A stretch of 64,000 bases of DNA from Chelativorans sp. Marseille-P2723 (GCF_902809845.1 NZ_CADDWI010000008.1:1116001-1180000); one strand, 5' to 3'; positions 8,757 through 18,307 are shown, numbered from the stretch's first letter. Translations and numbers: made by a program. The notes: generated from the sequence alone by a model not told the origin.

Positions 8757-10448
8757 TCAAGCTGAACGATCGGACGGTGCGCGGGCTTCGATGGGTCCAA
8801 AATCGTCAGGCCGCCCAGTGTGGGCGAACGCCTTCAACAGCCTGTCATAGGCATTGATCTTTGCGTTCCGGTAGCTGCCCTTCACATGGTCGATCAGGGC
8901 CTTCGCTGCGCGTCGTTTTTCGATGAGATCAGGATCGGCGCGGATTGCTGTCGGCATCTGCTCCCATTTCATCATCTCCAGCCTGTCCTTCCGCACCTTA
9001 CGGCGTACTTCCTGCTTGAACTCCTCCGACTTCGCATATTCCCGCACCTTAGGGATTTGTATAAGCCTGTCATAGAGGCGGGCGTAGATATCGGCTGGTT
9101 TGCCGGCCAGCAAGTCGCCGGACTGCTTGGAGCCGGAGCCAACAAACTCGGCGAAAAATACCTGCTTGAGAAGGCCCTTACTGGTGGCGGCAAGCGTTGT
9201 ACCGCGGCCCAGGATGGAATCGAGCATGTCCCCGCCCAGGCGGTCGAGATGCCGGTTGATCTTTTCCATCATGGCCTGCTCATCGGGCGTTCGATCCGCA
9301 GTGATGGACCGCCACAGGATCTTGTCCAACTCCGAGTAGAGCTTTGCGGTCGCCTCGCGCACCTGTGCCGAACGGGAGACCTCATCCAGCAGTCGGATCG
9401 CATTCATGTCCCTGCTGCTACCCGCTGTAGAGACGGCGGCATTTAGCGTCTTTGCCAGTTCGGAGCCGCTCTCGCCTTTGGAATTGCTCTGCTTTGCCTT
9501 GTAGAAGCGGTCCAGCCCCTTGCCGCCCCCTTTCACCGACCAACTTGCGACCTCTATTGGAATTGCTGCTGCATGGACGCCGATTGCTGTCAGTGCACCG
9601 CCTGCGATTCCGAGAGCGTTGCTGGCAAGCAGCACCGCTTGTGCCGCCATTCGCTTACTGTTGTAGTCGATCTGCTGCTTCTCGCTCTGTTCAATCGCCG
9701 CTGCAACCGCCGGACTGACCATGCTCTTGCCTTGTTCTATGGTCTTTAGATGGCCCTTGTGTTCCTGCCGCTCCTCGCGGAGCGCCTTGATCTCAGCGCT
9801 TACCTCGATTGCGCCGAGGACACCGCCCACCATGCCTAATACACCGGCGATCTCGGCCAGGATTTCGACGACCAGTTCTGCCGCCTCCAGCGCATCTGCC
9901 CCCGCCTCGGAGGCCGCGCAGAGAATTTCCGCGCCGGTGATCTCGGCGACGTGAGGCGGCAGTGACGCGTAATCGATGACCTCGCCGGCTTCCCCGCCAT
10001 ATTTGATAAGCGTTTTGATCGTGCCGGCATGGGAGGATCGGGTTGCTGCTTCCGAGACCTCTTCGTAGACGGTTCCCATGTTGCCGCCGGTTACTGCCGC
10101 CGGGATCTGCCGGGCTGCCGCGCCTTCCAATGACCCGGTGGAAGATCTGAGCTTGGCATAGATCGTTCTTATCTTTGCAATGGCGGCGGGCGGAACCTTG
10201 CGTCCCCTGAGAAATGCGACAGCCGCGTCTTCCTGATCAAGAAATGCGCCTGAAGCTTTTCGAAACGACTCTAGAGCGCTGCAGGATTCCGTAGAAGCCG
10301 CCGCGGGTCCGTCGTCCACGCTGCCGTTGTAGGAGGGGTAGGGTAGAACTTCTGTTGCACGGTTGGCTACCGTAGATGTCCTGTTGAGAGCAAGCAGCGG
10401 CGAGAAGAACCTCGAAAAATTGGACTTAACCTGTAAGCCGGGTACCAT
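8757..10448 (-). CDS. Hypothetical protein with a central hydrophobic hairpin (563 aa)
   Basis: I do not recognise this protein. No signal peptide is visible. The N-terminal 190 residues are soluble and Ala/Ser-rich. Residues about 191-218 form a Gly/Ala-rich hydrophobic helix (AEIAGVLGMVGGVLGAIEV). Residues 219-260 are charged and heptad-like (KALREERQEHKGHLKTIEQ), and 267-300 form a second hydrophobic stretch (ALGIAGGALTAIGVHAAAI). The last 260 residues are highly charged, with many Lys/Arg/Glu. Helix-coil-helix hydrophobic hairpins occur in pore-forming toxins and translocated effectors, but no secretion genes lie nearby and no catalytic motif was seen. The start at 10448 is preferred over an ATG six bases upstream because AAGGAG lies seven bases before it. 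It is transcribed alone, divergently from the 28-residue peptide gene. Confidence 0.75.
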   Translation of the reverse strand: MVPGLQVKSNFSRFFSPLLALNRTSTVANRATEVLPYPSYNGSVDDGPAAASTESCSALESFRKASGAFLDQEDAAVAFLRGRKVPPAAIAKIRTIYAKLRSSTGSLEGAAARQIPAAVTGGNMGTVYEEVSEAATRSSHAGTIKTLIKYGGEAGEVIDYASLPPHVAEITGAEILCAASEAGADALEAAELVVEILAEIAGVLGMVGGVLGAIEVSAEIKALREERQEHKGHLKTIEQGKSMVSPAVAAAIEQSEKQQIDYNSKRMAAQAVLLASNALGIAGGALTAIGVHAAAIPIEVASWSVKGGGKGLDRFYKAKQSNSKGESGSELAKTLNAAVSTAGSSRDMNAIRLLDEVSRSAQVREATAKLYSELDKILWRSITADRTPDEQAMMEKINRHLDRLGGDMLDSILGRGTTLAATSKGLLKQVFFAEFVGSGSKQSGDLLAGKPADIYARLYDRLIQIPKVREYAKSEEFKQEVRRKVRKDRLEMMKWEQMPTAIRADPDLIEKRRAAKALIDHVKGSYRNAKINAYDRLLKAFAHTGRPDDFGPIEARAPSDRSA

Positions 10449-10660
10449 CTTCATGCTCCTTCGTGAGGGTGTTCCGCACATTGCCGAACGATTATTCCTT
10501 CCGATGGTACACGCTCGTTTTTTATTGCCGAATCGAGAAAACTGATAAGCGCTTTGTCTCGCCCTATTCCCTCAGAGGATGTTCCGGCTTCCATGGGGCC
10601 GTTTTGAAGTAGCAGCTTTCAATATTCGTTAACCGTCTCGATGCCGCTGAATGAACAACG

Positions 10661-10688
10661 CTTGACGAAAACATAGCGAGAACATAAC
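10661..10688 (+). promoter_or_regulatory. Candidate promoter for the 28-residue peptide gene
   Basis: A perfect -35 CTTGAC (10661-10666) is followed, after 16 bases, by CATAAC (10683-10688). The predicted start lies about 35 bases before the peptide's ATG at 10730. The -10 is only a partial match. Confidence 0.45.
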
Positions 10689-10729
10689 AGGATCATATGA
10701 AGATCATTCCATCTTTGGAGGAGGTTCCT

Positions 10730-10816
10730 ATGACCGAGTTCTTGCAGGATGTTGCCGCCCTCGTAGCTGTCAGTTCATTCATTGTCATGGCAGCAACCTG
10801 GATTGGAGCCCTTTGA
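10730..10816 (+). CDS. Small single-pass membrane peptide (28 aa)
   Basis: A 28-residue reading frame (MTEFLQDVAALVAVSSFIVM...) with one hydrophobic segment covering residues about 8-28 and ending WIGAL. It is supported by a near-ideal ribosome-binding site, GGAGGAGG (10717-10724), five bases before the ATG. A perfect CTTGAC -35 element lies 64 bases upstream of the start codon. Too short for family assignment by eye. Tiny membrane peptides of this layout are common regulators or membrane stress factors, but no function can be claimed. It diverges from the 563-residue hypothetical gene. Confidence 0.65.
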   Translation: MTEFLQDVAALVAVSSFIVMAATWIGAL

Positions 10817-11045
10817 GGGTGGGATGGGAGAAATGCCCGAATTGCAGCCTGCAATTGGAAAGGCAGGCAAGGCGCATGGTGCACGCAGCCCCTCAGGAAA
10901 GTGAATGTCTTTCTTTAGAGATCGGAGCGTGCTTTGGCGGCACATGCGGAGAGTGCGCTTGCGCAATTCTTGGAAAAGCGGATAGCGGTTCCGCCTGGAA
11001 GCACGCAGACAAAGTCTTAGGCTGCTTTAGGAATCTCGAAACGAG

Positions 11046-12809
11046 CTAGTCGCCCACTGCCACGCCCTCGCGACGCGGATCAGCCCCGCCGATGAGCCCC
11101 TCGGCCGTAAAAGCCACACCGTGCAGGCCGGAGTTAAGCTCGGTGATGCGCGTCTGGAAACCCAAAGCCTGAAGATCGTCGGCGAAGTCCTCTGCCGGCG
11201 TGCCAGCCTCAAGCTCATAGGTGCCGAGCCGGTTCGTCAGATGCGGGCGGGAAATGGCATGCTGCATATCCATCTGCCAGTCGATGAGCGCGATGACCGT
11301 ATTTGCCACATAGGAAATGATGTTGCTGCCGCCGGGGGATCCGAGCGCGAAGGCAGGCTTGCCATCTTTAAGGATGATCGTAGGCGACATGGACGAGCGT
11401 GGCCGTTTTCCTGGTTCGACTCGGTTGGCGATCGCCTCCCCGCCGCTTGAGGGCTGGAAGGAGAAATCGGTAAGCTGGTTGTTAAGCAGAAAACCCGCTG
11501 CCATCTGCCGCGAGCCAAAGGCGCTCTCGACAGAGGAGGTCATGGAAGCAACATTACCCTCATCATCGACGATGACCACATGGGTAGTGGAGCTCTGCTC
11601 CAGTTCGATGCCGGGAATGCGCAATTCCGCCTTGTCCCAGGGCGGCGTTCCCGCTTTGACCTCGGTTTCGCCAAGTGCTGTGGGCCGCCGGATCAGCGCG
11701 GCGCGTTCGGCCAGATAGTCCTCGTTGAGAAGTCCCTTCGGCATGGAGGTGAAATCGGTGTCGGCCATGTAGAGTCCGCGGTCGGCGAAGGCGAGACGCG
11801 TTGCATCGCCGATGATGCGCCAGCTTTCCGGATCATCCGGCCCAAGCGCGGAAAGGTCGAAATGCGAGACCATTCCGAGGATCTGACCGACTGTCAGTGC
11901 GCCGGAGGAGGGTGGTCCCATCCCGCAAACCTCATGAGCGCGGTACCCCATGCACACGGCCGGACGTTCCTTGACCTCGTATGAGGCGAGGTCTTCAAGC
12001 GACAACAGGCCCGGATTGTCTGTGTGATTCCGTACCGCCGCGACGATCTTTTCCGCAATCTCGCCTGCATAAAAGGCATCGGCGCCGCCTTCGGCAATGG
12101 CTTGCAGCGTAGCCGCGTAGTCGCTGTTTTTCAGCAGCGTGCCTTCGGCAAGGGGTTCGCCCGCCTCATCATAGAAATAGGCGCGGGCGGCGGGCTGTCG
12201 GTCGAGGCGCCCCCTGTCTTGGGCAATCAGCGCATGAAGGCGAGGCGAGACGGCGAAACCCTCTTCAGCAAGGCTGATGGCAGGCTGAAACAGTTCGTGC
12301 CACTCGCGCTTCCCATAGCGCTGGTGCACCTCTTCCAAGAGCCGTACCACGCCCGGCGTGCCGACAGACCGGCCGCCGATAACGGCATCAAAGAAGGCCA
12401 GCGGCTCACCCGTCTCATCCAGAAACAGCTCGGAAGTGGCGACTTTCGGCGCAGTCTCACGCCCGTCAAAGGTGGTGAGTGTTCCATTTTCTCCGTCGTA
12501 CCATACGAGGAATGCGCCGCCGCCGATGCCCGAGGATTGCGGCTCGACCAATCCGAGCACCGTCTGCACCGCCACCAGCGCATCGGCGGCGTTGCCACCG
12601 CCCCTCAGGATCTCAAGCCCTGCCTCTGCGGCGAGCGGATGTGCCGCTGCGACCATGTGCCGGCTCGCCGTTACCGCTACCTTCTCCTCCAATCCCGTCG
12701 CGGCTTCCGGCGCGATCATGTCGGAGGCCTGTTGCGCCAACCCAGGTGTGCCTATCGCACAAGCCAGGACGAGAGCGCCGGCCAAGGAAGTAAACCTAGT
12801 CGCCTGCAT
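11046..12809 (-). CDS. ggt: Gamma-glutamyltransferase (secreted)
   Basis: A 587-residue N-terminal nucleophile hydrolase that cleaves gamma-glutamyl bonds of glutathione and related compounds in the periplasm. A signal peptide is visible (1-27, ending GLAQQ). The autoprocessing site and nucleophile is Thr408 in SSTTHVV, where the proenzyme is cut into large and small subunits. The substrate-binding RETAP (about 117-121) and the GSPGGSNII oxyanion segment in the small subunit are conserved. The start at 12809 begins the signal peptide behind AAAGGAAAGGGAA. A longer in-frame start inside lipB lacks a signal peptide. The gene overlaps the end of lipB by 14 bases, so the two are probably co-transcribed. 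Confidence 0.95.
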   Translation of the reverse strand: MQATRFTSLAGALVLACAIGTPGLAQQASDMIAPEAATGLEEKVAVTASRHMVAAAHPLAAEAGLEILRGGGNAADALVAVQTVLGLVEPQSSGIGGGAFLVWYDGENGTLTTFDGRETAPKVATSELFLDETGEPLAFFDAVIGGRSVGTPGVVRLLEEVHQRYGKREWHELFQPAISLAEEGFAVSPRLHALIAQDRGRLDRQPAARAYFYDEAGEPLAEGTLLKNSDYAATLQAIAEGGADAFYAGEIAEKIVAAVRNHTDNPGLLSLEDLASYEVKERPAVCMGYRAHEVCGMGPPSSGALTVGQILGMVSHFDLSALGPDDPESWRIIGDATRLAFADRGLYMADTDFTSMPKGLLNEDYLAERAALIRRPTALGETEVKAGTPPWDKAELRIPGIELEQSSTTHVVIVDDEGNVASMTSSVESAFGSRQMAAGFLLNNQLTDFSFQPSSGGEAIANRVEPGKRPRSSMSPTIILKDGKPAFALGSPGGSNIISYVANTVIALIDWQMDMQHAISRPHLTNRLGTYELEAGTPAEDFADDLQALGFQTRITELNSGLHGVAFTAEGLIGGADPRREGVAVGD

Positions 12810-13572
12810 TTCCCTTTCCTTTGCGGTTTTCCGTTTCCGGTAGGGTGGCACGCTCCGGGAGCGACTCGGTAGCGCCGAAAATCTCTTCAAATGCCTGCCT
12901 TAACGCCACGTCGAAATCCGCCATCGTTATCGGCAGGCCGAGGTCGACGAGGCTCGTGACACCGAAACCGGAGATGCCGCATGGAACGATGCCTGAAAAA
13001 TGCTCAAGGTCCGGCTCTACATTGACGGCAATCCCATGGAAGCTCACCCAGCGGCGGAGGCGGATTCCGATGGCTGCAATCTTGTCTTCCATCGGCGTTC
13101 CATCCGGCATGGGCGCCTTGTCCGGCCGCCTGACCCACACGCCGACGCGTCCCTTCCGCCGCTCGCCGGAGACGTTGAAGCGGGCAAGGGATGCGATGAT
13201 CCAGTCCTCCAGTGCACCTACGAAGGCGCGCACATCTTCCCGCCGTCTTTTAAGATCGAGCATGACATAGGCCACGCGCTGGCCCGGCCCATGATAAGTG
13301 TATTCGCCGCCACGCCCAGCCTGGATAACTGGAAAGCGTTCCGGATCGACGAGGTCCTGCGGGTTAGCGCTCGTACCAGCCGTATAAAGCGGCGGGTGCT
13401 CCACAAGCCATATCAGTTCGCGGGCTTCCCCAGCGCGGATCGCCTCGGCGCGCCACTCCATGAAAGCAAGCGCGGTGTCATAAGGGGTAAGGTCCGCCTC
13501 CACCCGCCATTCCACAGGTGGTGTCGGAATTTGCGGGAAAAACCCGCGTGAGGCTGTGGTTATCTGGCTCAT
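12796..13572 (-). CDS. lipB: Octanoyl-[acyl-carrier-protein]:protein octanoyltransferase
   Basis: A 258-residue LipB. It transfers octanoate from ACP to the lipoyl domains of pyruvate and 2-oxoglutarate dehydrogenases and the glycine cleavage system, and LipA then adds sulfur. Key motifs are [12 protein letters not shown] (87-98), the catalytic Lys164 in DKIAAIG and the acyl-thioester Cys198 in IVPCGI. The N-terminal [12 protein letters not shown] (59-70) is also typical. The start at 13572 is preceded by AGGAGAAGC. It is followed by ggt with a 14-base overlap and separated from the divergent tRNA-Leu by about 175 bases. Confidence 0.95.
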   Translation of the reverse strand: MSQITTASRGFFPQIPTPPVEWRVEADLTPYDTALAFMEWRAEAIRAGEARELIWLVEHPPLYTAGTSANPQDLVDPERFPVIQAGRGGEYTYHGPGQRVAYVMLDLKRRREDVRAFVGALEDWIIASLARFNVSGERRKGRVGVWVRRPDKAPMPDGTPMEDKIAAIGIRLRRWVSFHGIAVNVEPDLEHFSGIVPCGISGFGVTSLVDLGLPITMADFDVALRQAFEEIFGATESLPERATLPETENRKGKGNAGD

Positions 13573-13682
13573 GCTTCTCCTGAAAGGTTATGCCTTCAAA
13601 GCCCGGCTGCGTCCAGCATCCGAGCCCAAGGAACGAGCATGTGCAGATGAAATCTTTTTGCGCGGAATAGGTTACAGGCAGG

Positions 13683-13711
13683 CTTGTTTCGCATAGAGCG
13701 ATTTGCTACAT
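13683..13711 (+). promoter_or_regulatory. Promoter of tRNA-Leu
   Basis: CTTGTT (13683-13688), 17-base spacer, CTACAT (13706-13711). This is close to the rhizobial CTTGAC-N17-CTATAT consensus and places transcription start near 13718, about 30 bases before the mature tRNA. Confidence 0.65.
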
Positions 13712-13747
13712 GCGCCGTGGCCGGTGCAAGCCGGCATTTCGTTGCGG

Positions 13748-13832
13748 GCGGTCGTGGCGGAATTGGTAGACGCGCAGCGTTGAGGTCGCTGTGGGGCAAC
13801 CCGTGGAAGTTCGAGTCTTCTCGACCGCACCA
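13748..13832 (+). tRNA. tRNA-Leu (anticodon GAG)
   Basis: An 85-base class II tRNA. The acceptor stem GCGGTCG pairs with CGACCGC. The anticodon stem CAGCG/CGCTG encloses the loop TTGAGGT, giving anticodon GAG, which reads CUC and CUU leucine codons. A short variable arm, the T-loop TTCGAGT and an encoded ACCA 3' end are present. It has its own promoter and no obvious terminator. Confidence 0.96.
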
Positions 13833-14352
13833 TCTGGTTTTCAGGCCATTGGTTTTGATAACGATTTCCGGCTTTTTCCCCGCAGCGGATCGCTGCGGCG
13901 CGGGCTGGTTCCTAATCTCGGCACTGCTCTGTGCGTGCTAAGTCACGGTTTTAATAGCTTGAAGGTGCCGTCAGGTATTGAGGAACCTTCCCGATTCGGT
14001 GTTGATGTGCTCACTCTGCTGCATAAGCTATTTCAAAGTGGCTGCGGGCACGCGCTTGAACAGATGCTGGTAGTTGACGACGAGGCGGTGGCTGTCCACC
14101 GCTGGATCCGCTTCGATTCTTTCGGAAATGCCGTCGTCTATATATATATATATCGCCACCGCCTGCGGCACTGTCCCACGTCCGATTAAATGGCCGTTGC
14201 TTTAGCGGTTGGCTTTAAACATGGCGAGTTTCGTCGCCACGGACGACTTCCAGATGCGGCTGGTGGACGTGTCGGCCAGAAGCCCGACCGACTAAAATTT
14301 GCCAAGAGTTCAGAGACGGACTTGCCGAGGGGATGGAGAGACGGCTAAGCCA
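13833..14352. other. Low-content interval between tRNA-Leu and argC
   Basis: No gene is supported with confidence. The interval contains a TA dinucleotide run (14139-14153) and unusual, unordered composition. One minus-strand open stretch (about 14211 down to the stop at 14028) reads through the TA run as IYIYID and ends with a plausible-looking charged tail, but it lacks a start with a ribosome-binding site. Past the tRNA there is room for decayed mobile DNA, yet no transposase, integrase or repeat of the tRNA 3' end was seen. Confidence 0.5.
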
Positions 14353-15282
14353 TCAATTCCCCGAAAGCATCAAATCCAGATTCTGCACCGCAGCGCCCGA
14401 TGCGCCTTTGCCCAGATTGTCGTAGACGGCGATCAGAAGCGCCTGTGCGCGATCGTCATTGGCAAAGACATGGAGCTTCATTGTGTTTGTGCCGTTATAG
14501 CGCTCCGGCTGGATTTCGGAGGAACGTTCGCTCGCGGAGTACGGCGCCACCTCGACGACGCCGTGTTCGAGGGCAGCATAGTGATCCGCAATGGCAGCGT
14601 GAAGCTCTTCGCCCTTTGGTACCCGGGGAAGATGGCCAAGCTGAAGAGGCACCACCGTGATCATGCCCTGGGCGAAATTTCCGACCGCCGGCTGCATCAC
14701 CGGATCCCCCGCAAGTCCAGCATAGGTGCGCAGCTCCGGCAAGTGCTTGTGATTGAGGGTCAGCCCGTAAGGCAGGAACTCGGGAGCATCCTCACCCTTG
14801 CTCTCGTAATCCTCAATCATGCTGCGCCCGCCGCCTGAATAGCCGGAAATGCCATTGATGGTGACGGGGAAATCTGCAGGCAGCAGCCCGGAAGCGATGA
14901 GAGGGCGCAGGAGGGCGATCGGCCCTTGCGGCCAGCACCCCGGATTAGCGACCATACGCGCGCTCGCAATCGCCTTCGCCTGTTCCCGGTCCATTTCAGG
15001 GAAGCCGTAGGTCCAGCCATCCGCGACCCGGTGCGCGGTGGAGGCATCAATAATGCGGGTACTCCCGTTGGCGATCAACGAAACGCTCTCGCGGGCAGCG
15101 TCGTCGGGAAGGCATAGGATGGCGATATCGGCGGCGTTGAGATACTCGGCACGCGCAGCCGGGTCCTTGCGTCGCTCGACTGGGACCGAGATCAGCTCGA
15201 TGTCCCTGCGTTCAGCGAGCCTTGCACGGATTTGCAGTCCTGTTGTGCCGTGTTCGCCGTCGATGAATATCCTTGCCGTCAT
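14353..15282 (-). CDS. argC: N-acetyl-gamma-glutamyl-phosphate reductase
   Basis: A 309-residue NADPH-dependent reductase of arginine biosynthesis, converting N-acetylglutamyl phosphate to the semialdehyde. The N-terminus IFIDGEHGTTGLQIR (5-19) is the dinucleotide-binding loop of the short (type 2) ArgC class. The catalytic cysteine is Cys116 in ANPGCWPQG. GISGYSGGGRSM is the conserved substrate-binding segment. The length (~310) fits type 2 rather than the ~345-residue type 1. It follows speB on the same strand after about 80 bases, in the typical rplM-rpsI-speB-argC order. Confidence 0.95.
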   Translation of the reverse strand: MTARIFIDGEHGTTGLQIRARLAERRDIELISVPVERRKDPAARAEYLNAADIAILCLPDDAARESVSLIANGSTRIIDASTAHRVADGWTYGFPEMDREQAKAIASARMVANPGCWPQGPIALLRPLIASGLLPADFPVTINGISGYSGGGRSMIEDYESKGEDAPEFLPYGLTLNHKHLPELRTYAGLAGDPVMQPAVGNFAQGMITVVPLQLGHLPRVPKGEELHAAIADHYAALEHGVVEVAPYSASERSSEIQPERYNGTNTMKLHVFANDDRAQALLIAVYDNLGKGASGAAVQNLDLMLSGN

Positions 15283-15365
15283 GAATTCCGCGCCCGATGA
15301 TGAATACCGGTACTCAGATGGTCCAAACCCGCGCCGGAATCAATCCGCCCGGCCAAGGAAACGGC

Positions 15366-16322
15366 CTATCGACGTTCCCGCCGCTTCTTTTCTGCCAGAA
15401 GGCCGAGATAGTGCATGGCTATGGATGCCGCGGCAATCGCCGTGATATCGGCATGGTCATAGGACGGTGACACCTCAACGACATCGGCGCCTACAATTTT
15501 AATTGGGCCAAGATGCCGCAGTACGGACAACATCTTCGCGGAGGAGGGACCGCCTGCAACCGGCGTTCCGGTTCCAGGAGCGAAGGCCGGGTCGAGGCAA
15601 TCAATGTCGAAGGTCACATAGGCGGGCATGTTCCCCACGCGCTCGATGATCATGCGCGCGATCTCAGCGGCCTGGATTTCCTCCAGGTCGTAACCGTGGA
15701 CGATCTTCAGTCCGCATTCGTCAGGCGCATGGGTGCGGATGCCTATCTGAATGGACCGCCCGGGATCGACTACCCCATCGCGCACGGCGCGGCGCACGAA
15801 GGAGCCATGGTCAATCCGCGCGCCATCATCGTCCCAGGTGTCCTGATGTGCGTCGAACTGGATAAGCGCGAGCGGCCCGTGCTTCGCGGCATGTGCGCAC
15901 AGGAGCGGCCAGGTGACGAAGTGATCGCCTCCCAGCGAAAGGAGGAAGGCGTCCGAGGATATGATCCTGCTGGCTTCCTGCTCGATAATCGCGGGCGTCC
16001 TGTCATGACGGCCATAGTCGAGAAGGCAGTCGCCATAGTCGATGACGGCGAGCGTCTCGAACAGATCCAGATGGAAAGGATATTGCGGGTCGTTGTCGAA
16101 GATAACCGAAGCGCGGCGGATTGCCTGGGGGCCGAAGCGGGCGCCCGGCCGGTTCGACACCGATGCGTCGAACGGAATGCCCCAAACAACAGCATCGGCG
16201 CCCTCTACATCCTTGGAAAATTTCCTCCGCATGAAGGAGAGCGCCCCGGCATAGGTCGGGTCGCTGGCCGCGCCACGGATCTGGGTCGCTGTAAAGGCAT
16301 GATCGATGGAAGTCGAGGGCAT
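15366..16322 (-). CDS. speB: Agmatinase / ureohydrolase family protein
   Basis: A 318-residue manganese ureohydrolase. The metal ligands are all present: His134 in GGDHF, Asp157/His159/Asp161 in FDAHQD, and Asp239/Asp241 in FDIDCLDPAFAPG. The GTGTPVAGG segment that shapes the substrate pocket follows. Agmatinase (agmatine to putrescine plus urea) is the usual assignment for this position in rhizobia. Guanidinobutyrase or another guanidino-acid hydrolase cannot be excluded from sequence alone. The start at 16322 has GAAGGA seven bases upstream. It lies between the rpsI terminator and argC, so it is probably transcribed from its own promoter. Confidence 0.88.
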   Translation of the reverse strand: MPSTSIDHAFTATQIRGAASDPTYAGALSFMRRKFSKDVEGADAVVWGIPFDASVSNRPGARFGPQAIRRASVIFDNDPQYPFHLDLFETLAVIDYGDCLLDYGRHDRTPAIIEQEASRIISSDAFLLSLGGDHFVTWPLLCAHAAKHGPLALIQFDAHQDTWDDDGARIDHGSFVRRAVRDGVVDPGRSIQIGIRTHAPDECGLKIVHGYDLEEIQAAEIARMIIERVGNMPAYVTFDIDCLDPAFAPGTGTPVAGGPSSAKMLSVLRHLGPIKIVGADVVEVSPSYDHADITAIAAASIAMHYLGLLAEKKRRERR

Positions 16323-16524
16323 GTGCAGTTCCTTCAGGCGAAGTCGAAATAGGCAGCTTCAGGAAAAGATGGCCACCGGTTTCGGTGCAGAGTTACGAAA
16401 TCACAAGAGCCTCACCATTTCAGCAGTTCCAGAAATGCTGAAAATGATCCAGCCATCTGCCCAGGAAGAGGATGCCGGCTCACGAACTTCCAGCGTTCTT
16501 TGTGCGCCCTCTGCAAGAGGGTAA

Positions 16525-16552
16525 CAAAAAAGCGGGCCCGAAAGCCCGCTTT
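16525..16552 (-). terminator. Intrinsic terminator of rplM-rpsI
   Basis: On the minus strand GCGGGC pairs with GCCCGC, flanked by AAA/TTT for a longer stem, around a short loop and followed by TTTTTTG. It sits about 25 bases after the rpsI stop and separates the ribosomal operon from speB. Confidence 0.85.
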
Positions 16553-16575
16553 CCCAAAACCATCGGTAAGATGGC

Positions 16576-17052
16576 CTAACGCTTGGAGAACTGGAAGGAG
16601 CGGCGAGCTTTGGCGCGACCGTACTTCTTGCGTTCGACCACGCGCGCATCACGGGTGAGAAAACCATCCTTTTTCAGCACCGCACGCAGTTCCGGCTCGT
16701 AGAAGGTAAGTGCACGGGAAATGCCGTGGCGCACTGCGCCCGCCTGACCGGAAAGGCCGCCGCCGGTGACAGTGGCGACGACATCGTATTGACCGGTACG
16801 ATTGGCAGCAACGATCGGCTGTTGCAGGATCATCTGCAGCACCGGACGAGCAAAATACTCTTCGAATGCCTTGCCGTTGACGGTGATCTTGCCCGTGCCG
16901 GGCTTCACCCAGACCCGCGCGATGGCATTCTTGCGCTTGCCGGTGGCATAGGCGCGGCCGTGGGCGTCCAGCTTCTGGACATGAACCGGTGCTTCGGTTG
17001 CGGCAGTTCCAGTCGCGGCGCCGAGATCCTGGAGGGAATTGAGTTCAGCCAT
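16576..17052 (-). CDS. rpsI: 30S ribosomal protein S9
   Basis: A 158-residue uS9. It carries an alphaproteobacterial N-terminal extension ([15 protein letters not shown]...), then the core beginning [21 protein letters not shown]. It ends in [16 protein letters not shown], whose Lys-Arg tail reaches the P-site tRNA in the 30S subunit. Its ATG overlaps the rplM stop by eight bases (ATGGCTGA), so the two genes are translationally coupled. The intrinsic terminator follows directly. Confidence 0.97.
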   Translation of the reverse strand: MAELNSLQDLGAATGTAATEAPVHVQKLDAHGRAYATGKRKNAIARVWVKPGTGKITVNGKAFEEYFARPVLQMILQQPIVAANRTGQYDVVATVTGGGLSGQAGAVRHGISRALTFYEPELRAVLKKDGFLTRDARVVERKKYGRAKARRSFQFSKR

Positions 17053-17518
17053 ATACCTTGACCTTTGTGTTCTTTCTGCTCATCGCCGCCACATCGAGCT
17101 CTTCCGGCTGTTGTGCCTCATGCGGATGGTCCGGCCCCGCATAGACGCGCAGGTTCTTCATCTGCCGGCGGCCAAGCGGACCGCGGGGGATCATGCGTTC
17201 CACTGCCTTCTCGACCACGCGCTCCGGGAAGCGACCCTCGAGGATCTCGCGCGCCGTGCGCTCCTTGATCCCGCCGGGATGGCCGGTGTGCCAGTAGTAC
17301 TTCTTGTTCTGATATTTCTTGCCTGTGAAAATCACCTTGTCGGCATTGACGACAATGACATTGTCGCCATCATCGACATGTGGAGTATAAGTGGGCTTGT
17401 GCTTGCCGCGCAGGCGGGTGGCGACGATGGTGGCGAGGCGGCCGACGACCAGTCCTTCGGCGTCGATCAATATCCACTTTTTCGTCACTTCCGCAGGTTT
17501 CTGCGAGAAGGTTTTCAT
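17045..17518 (-). CDS. rplM: 50S ribosomal protein L13
   Basis: A 157-residue uL13, an early assembly protein of the large subunit. Typical segments are [29 protein letters not shown] and [20 protein letters not shown]. The start at 17518 (MKTFSQKP) is the conserved one. The frame is open much further upstream, into the divergent VOC gene, but that extension has no ribosomal similarity. It heads the rplM-rpsI operon from the strong promoter at 17628-17656, with a ~100-base leader, and overlaps rpsI by eight bases. Confidence 0.97.
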   Translation of the reverse strand: MKTFSQKPAEVTKKWILIDAEGLVVGRLATIVATRLRGKHKPTYTPHVDDGDNVIVVNADKVIFTGKKYQNKKYYWHTGHPGGIKERTAREILEGRFPERVVEKAVERMIPRGPLGRRQMKNLRVYAGPDHPHEAQQPEELDVAAMSRKNTKVKVYG

Positions 17519-17627
17519 TTGTCCTATCCGCTTTCTGGGACCTTGCGAGGTGCAAGGCGTTTCTTGTTGCTTGTTTCGATAGCCGAAAACGACGCTCGAA
17601 AATCCGGCAAATGCCATGATTGTCGGC

Positions 17628-17656
17628 TTATAGGGGCCGCCTGGAAACGTGTCAAG
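17628..17656 (-). promoter_or_regulatory. Strong promoter of rplM-rpsI
   Basis: On the minus strand CTTGAC (17656-17651), exactly 17 bases, then CTATAA (17633-17628). This is a 6/6 and 5/6 match to the rhizobial CTTGAC-N17-CTATAT consensus. Predicted start near 17621, giving a leader of about 100 bases. Confidence 0.85.
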
Positions 17657-17836
17657 CATGAAAGATGGAGGAATGTGCGAAAATTTCCTGAAAATACAAC
17701 ATCTTAAAGATGGGGTATCGAGATACCTCATATGCTGCTGTTCTCCTCTTAAGTGCCGGCGTTCACCTGTCCGTTTTCCTGGCTGATCTTCATGCCGTTC
17801 CATGATAGATTTGCACGCGAAGCTGGGTGGAGGCCG

Positions 17837-18307
17837 ATGAAGCTTGAACCGCGCGTCTCGATAGTTACGATCGGTGTTGACGATCTGGACCGCGCTACCC
17901 GCTTCTATGAATCGATGGGGCTTGAGCGTAACAAGCGGATCACCGAAGGCGTCTCGTTTTTTCAAATGGGCGGGATAATCCTGGCATTGTGGCCGCGGGG
18001 GGAGATGGCAAGGGACGTCGCCGGCGATGACGGGGTGGCTACCCGCAGCGGCAAAGAGCGGGCAAGCGCTTCCGGTCCAGGCGTTCCCGACATCGTGCTC
18101 GCCTACAACACGCGCGCCGAAGCCGACGTGGCACTGATTCTCAAGGCGGCGGAAAAGGCGGGCGGGCGTATGGTCAGGCCTGCCGCGCGGGCTTTCTGGG
18201 GTGGCGTTCAGGGCTATTTCGCCGACACGGAAGGCAACCTCTGGGAGGTTGCCCACAATCCTGCCTTTCCCATCGACGCCGAAGGGCGCATCAGGCTGCC
18301 GGAATGA
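17837..18307 (+). CDS. VOC family protein (glyoxalase/bleomycin-resistance-like)
   Basis: A 156-residue protein of the vicinal oxygen chelate superfamily. Its first half, [24 protein letters not shown], is the standard beta-alpha-beta unit. The second half repeats it, ending with [16 protein letters not shown], where a Glu ligand is expected. The family covers glyoxalases, dioxygenases and drug-binding proteins, so the substrate is unknown. ATG 17837 is chosen for GGTGGAGG just upstream and because the fold starts there. A longer frame back to 17753 adds no recognisable sequence. The stop overlaps the next gene by four bases (ATGA). Confidence 0.82.
   Translation: MKLEPRVSIVTIGVDDLDRATRFYESMGLERNKRITEGVSFFQMGGIILALWPRGEMARDVAGDDGVATRSGKERASASGPGVPDIVLAYNTRAEADVALILKAAEKAGGRMVRPAARAFWGGVQGYFADTEGNLWEVAHNPAFPIDAEGRIRLPE

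Noticed and set aside
13791-14189. Plus-strand frame across tRNA-Leu and the TA run
   Set aside because: It begins inside the tRNA and has no ribosome-binding site or recognisable domain.
16306-16524. Short plus-strand frame between speB and rpsI
   Set aside because: Starts antisense to speB, weak start context and no similarity; the gap is explained by the rpsI terminator and speB promoter region.
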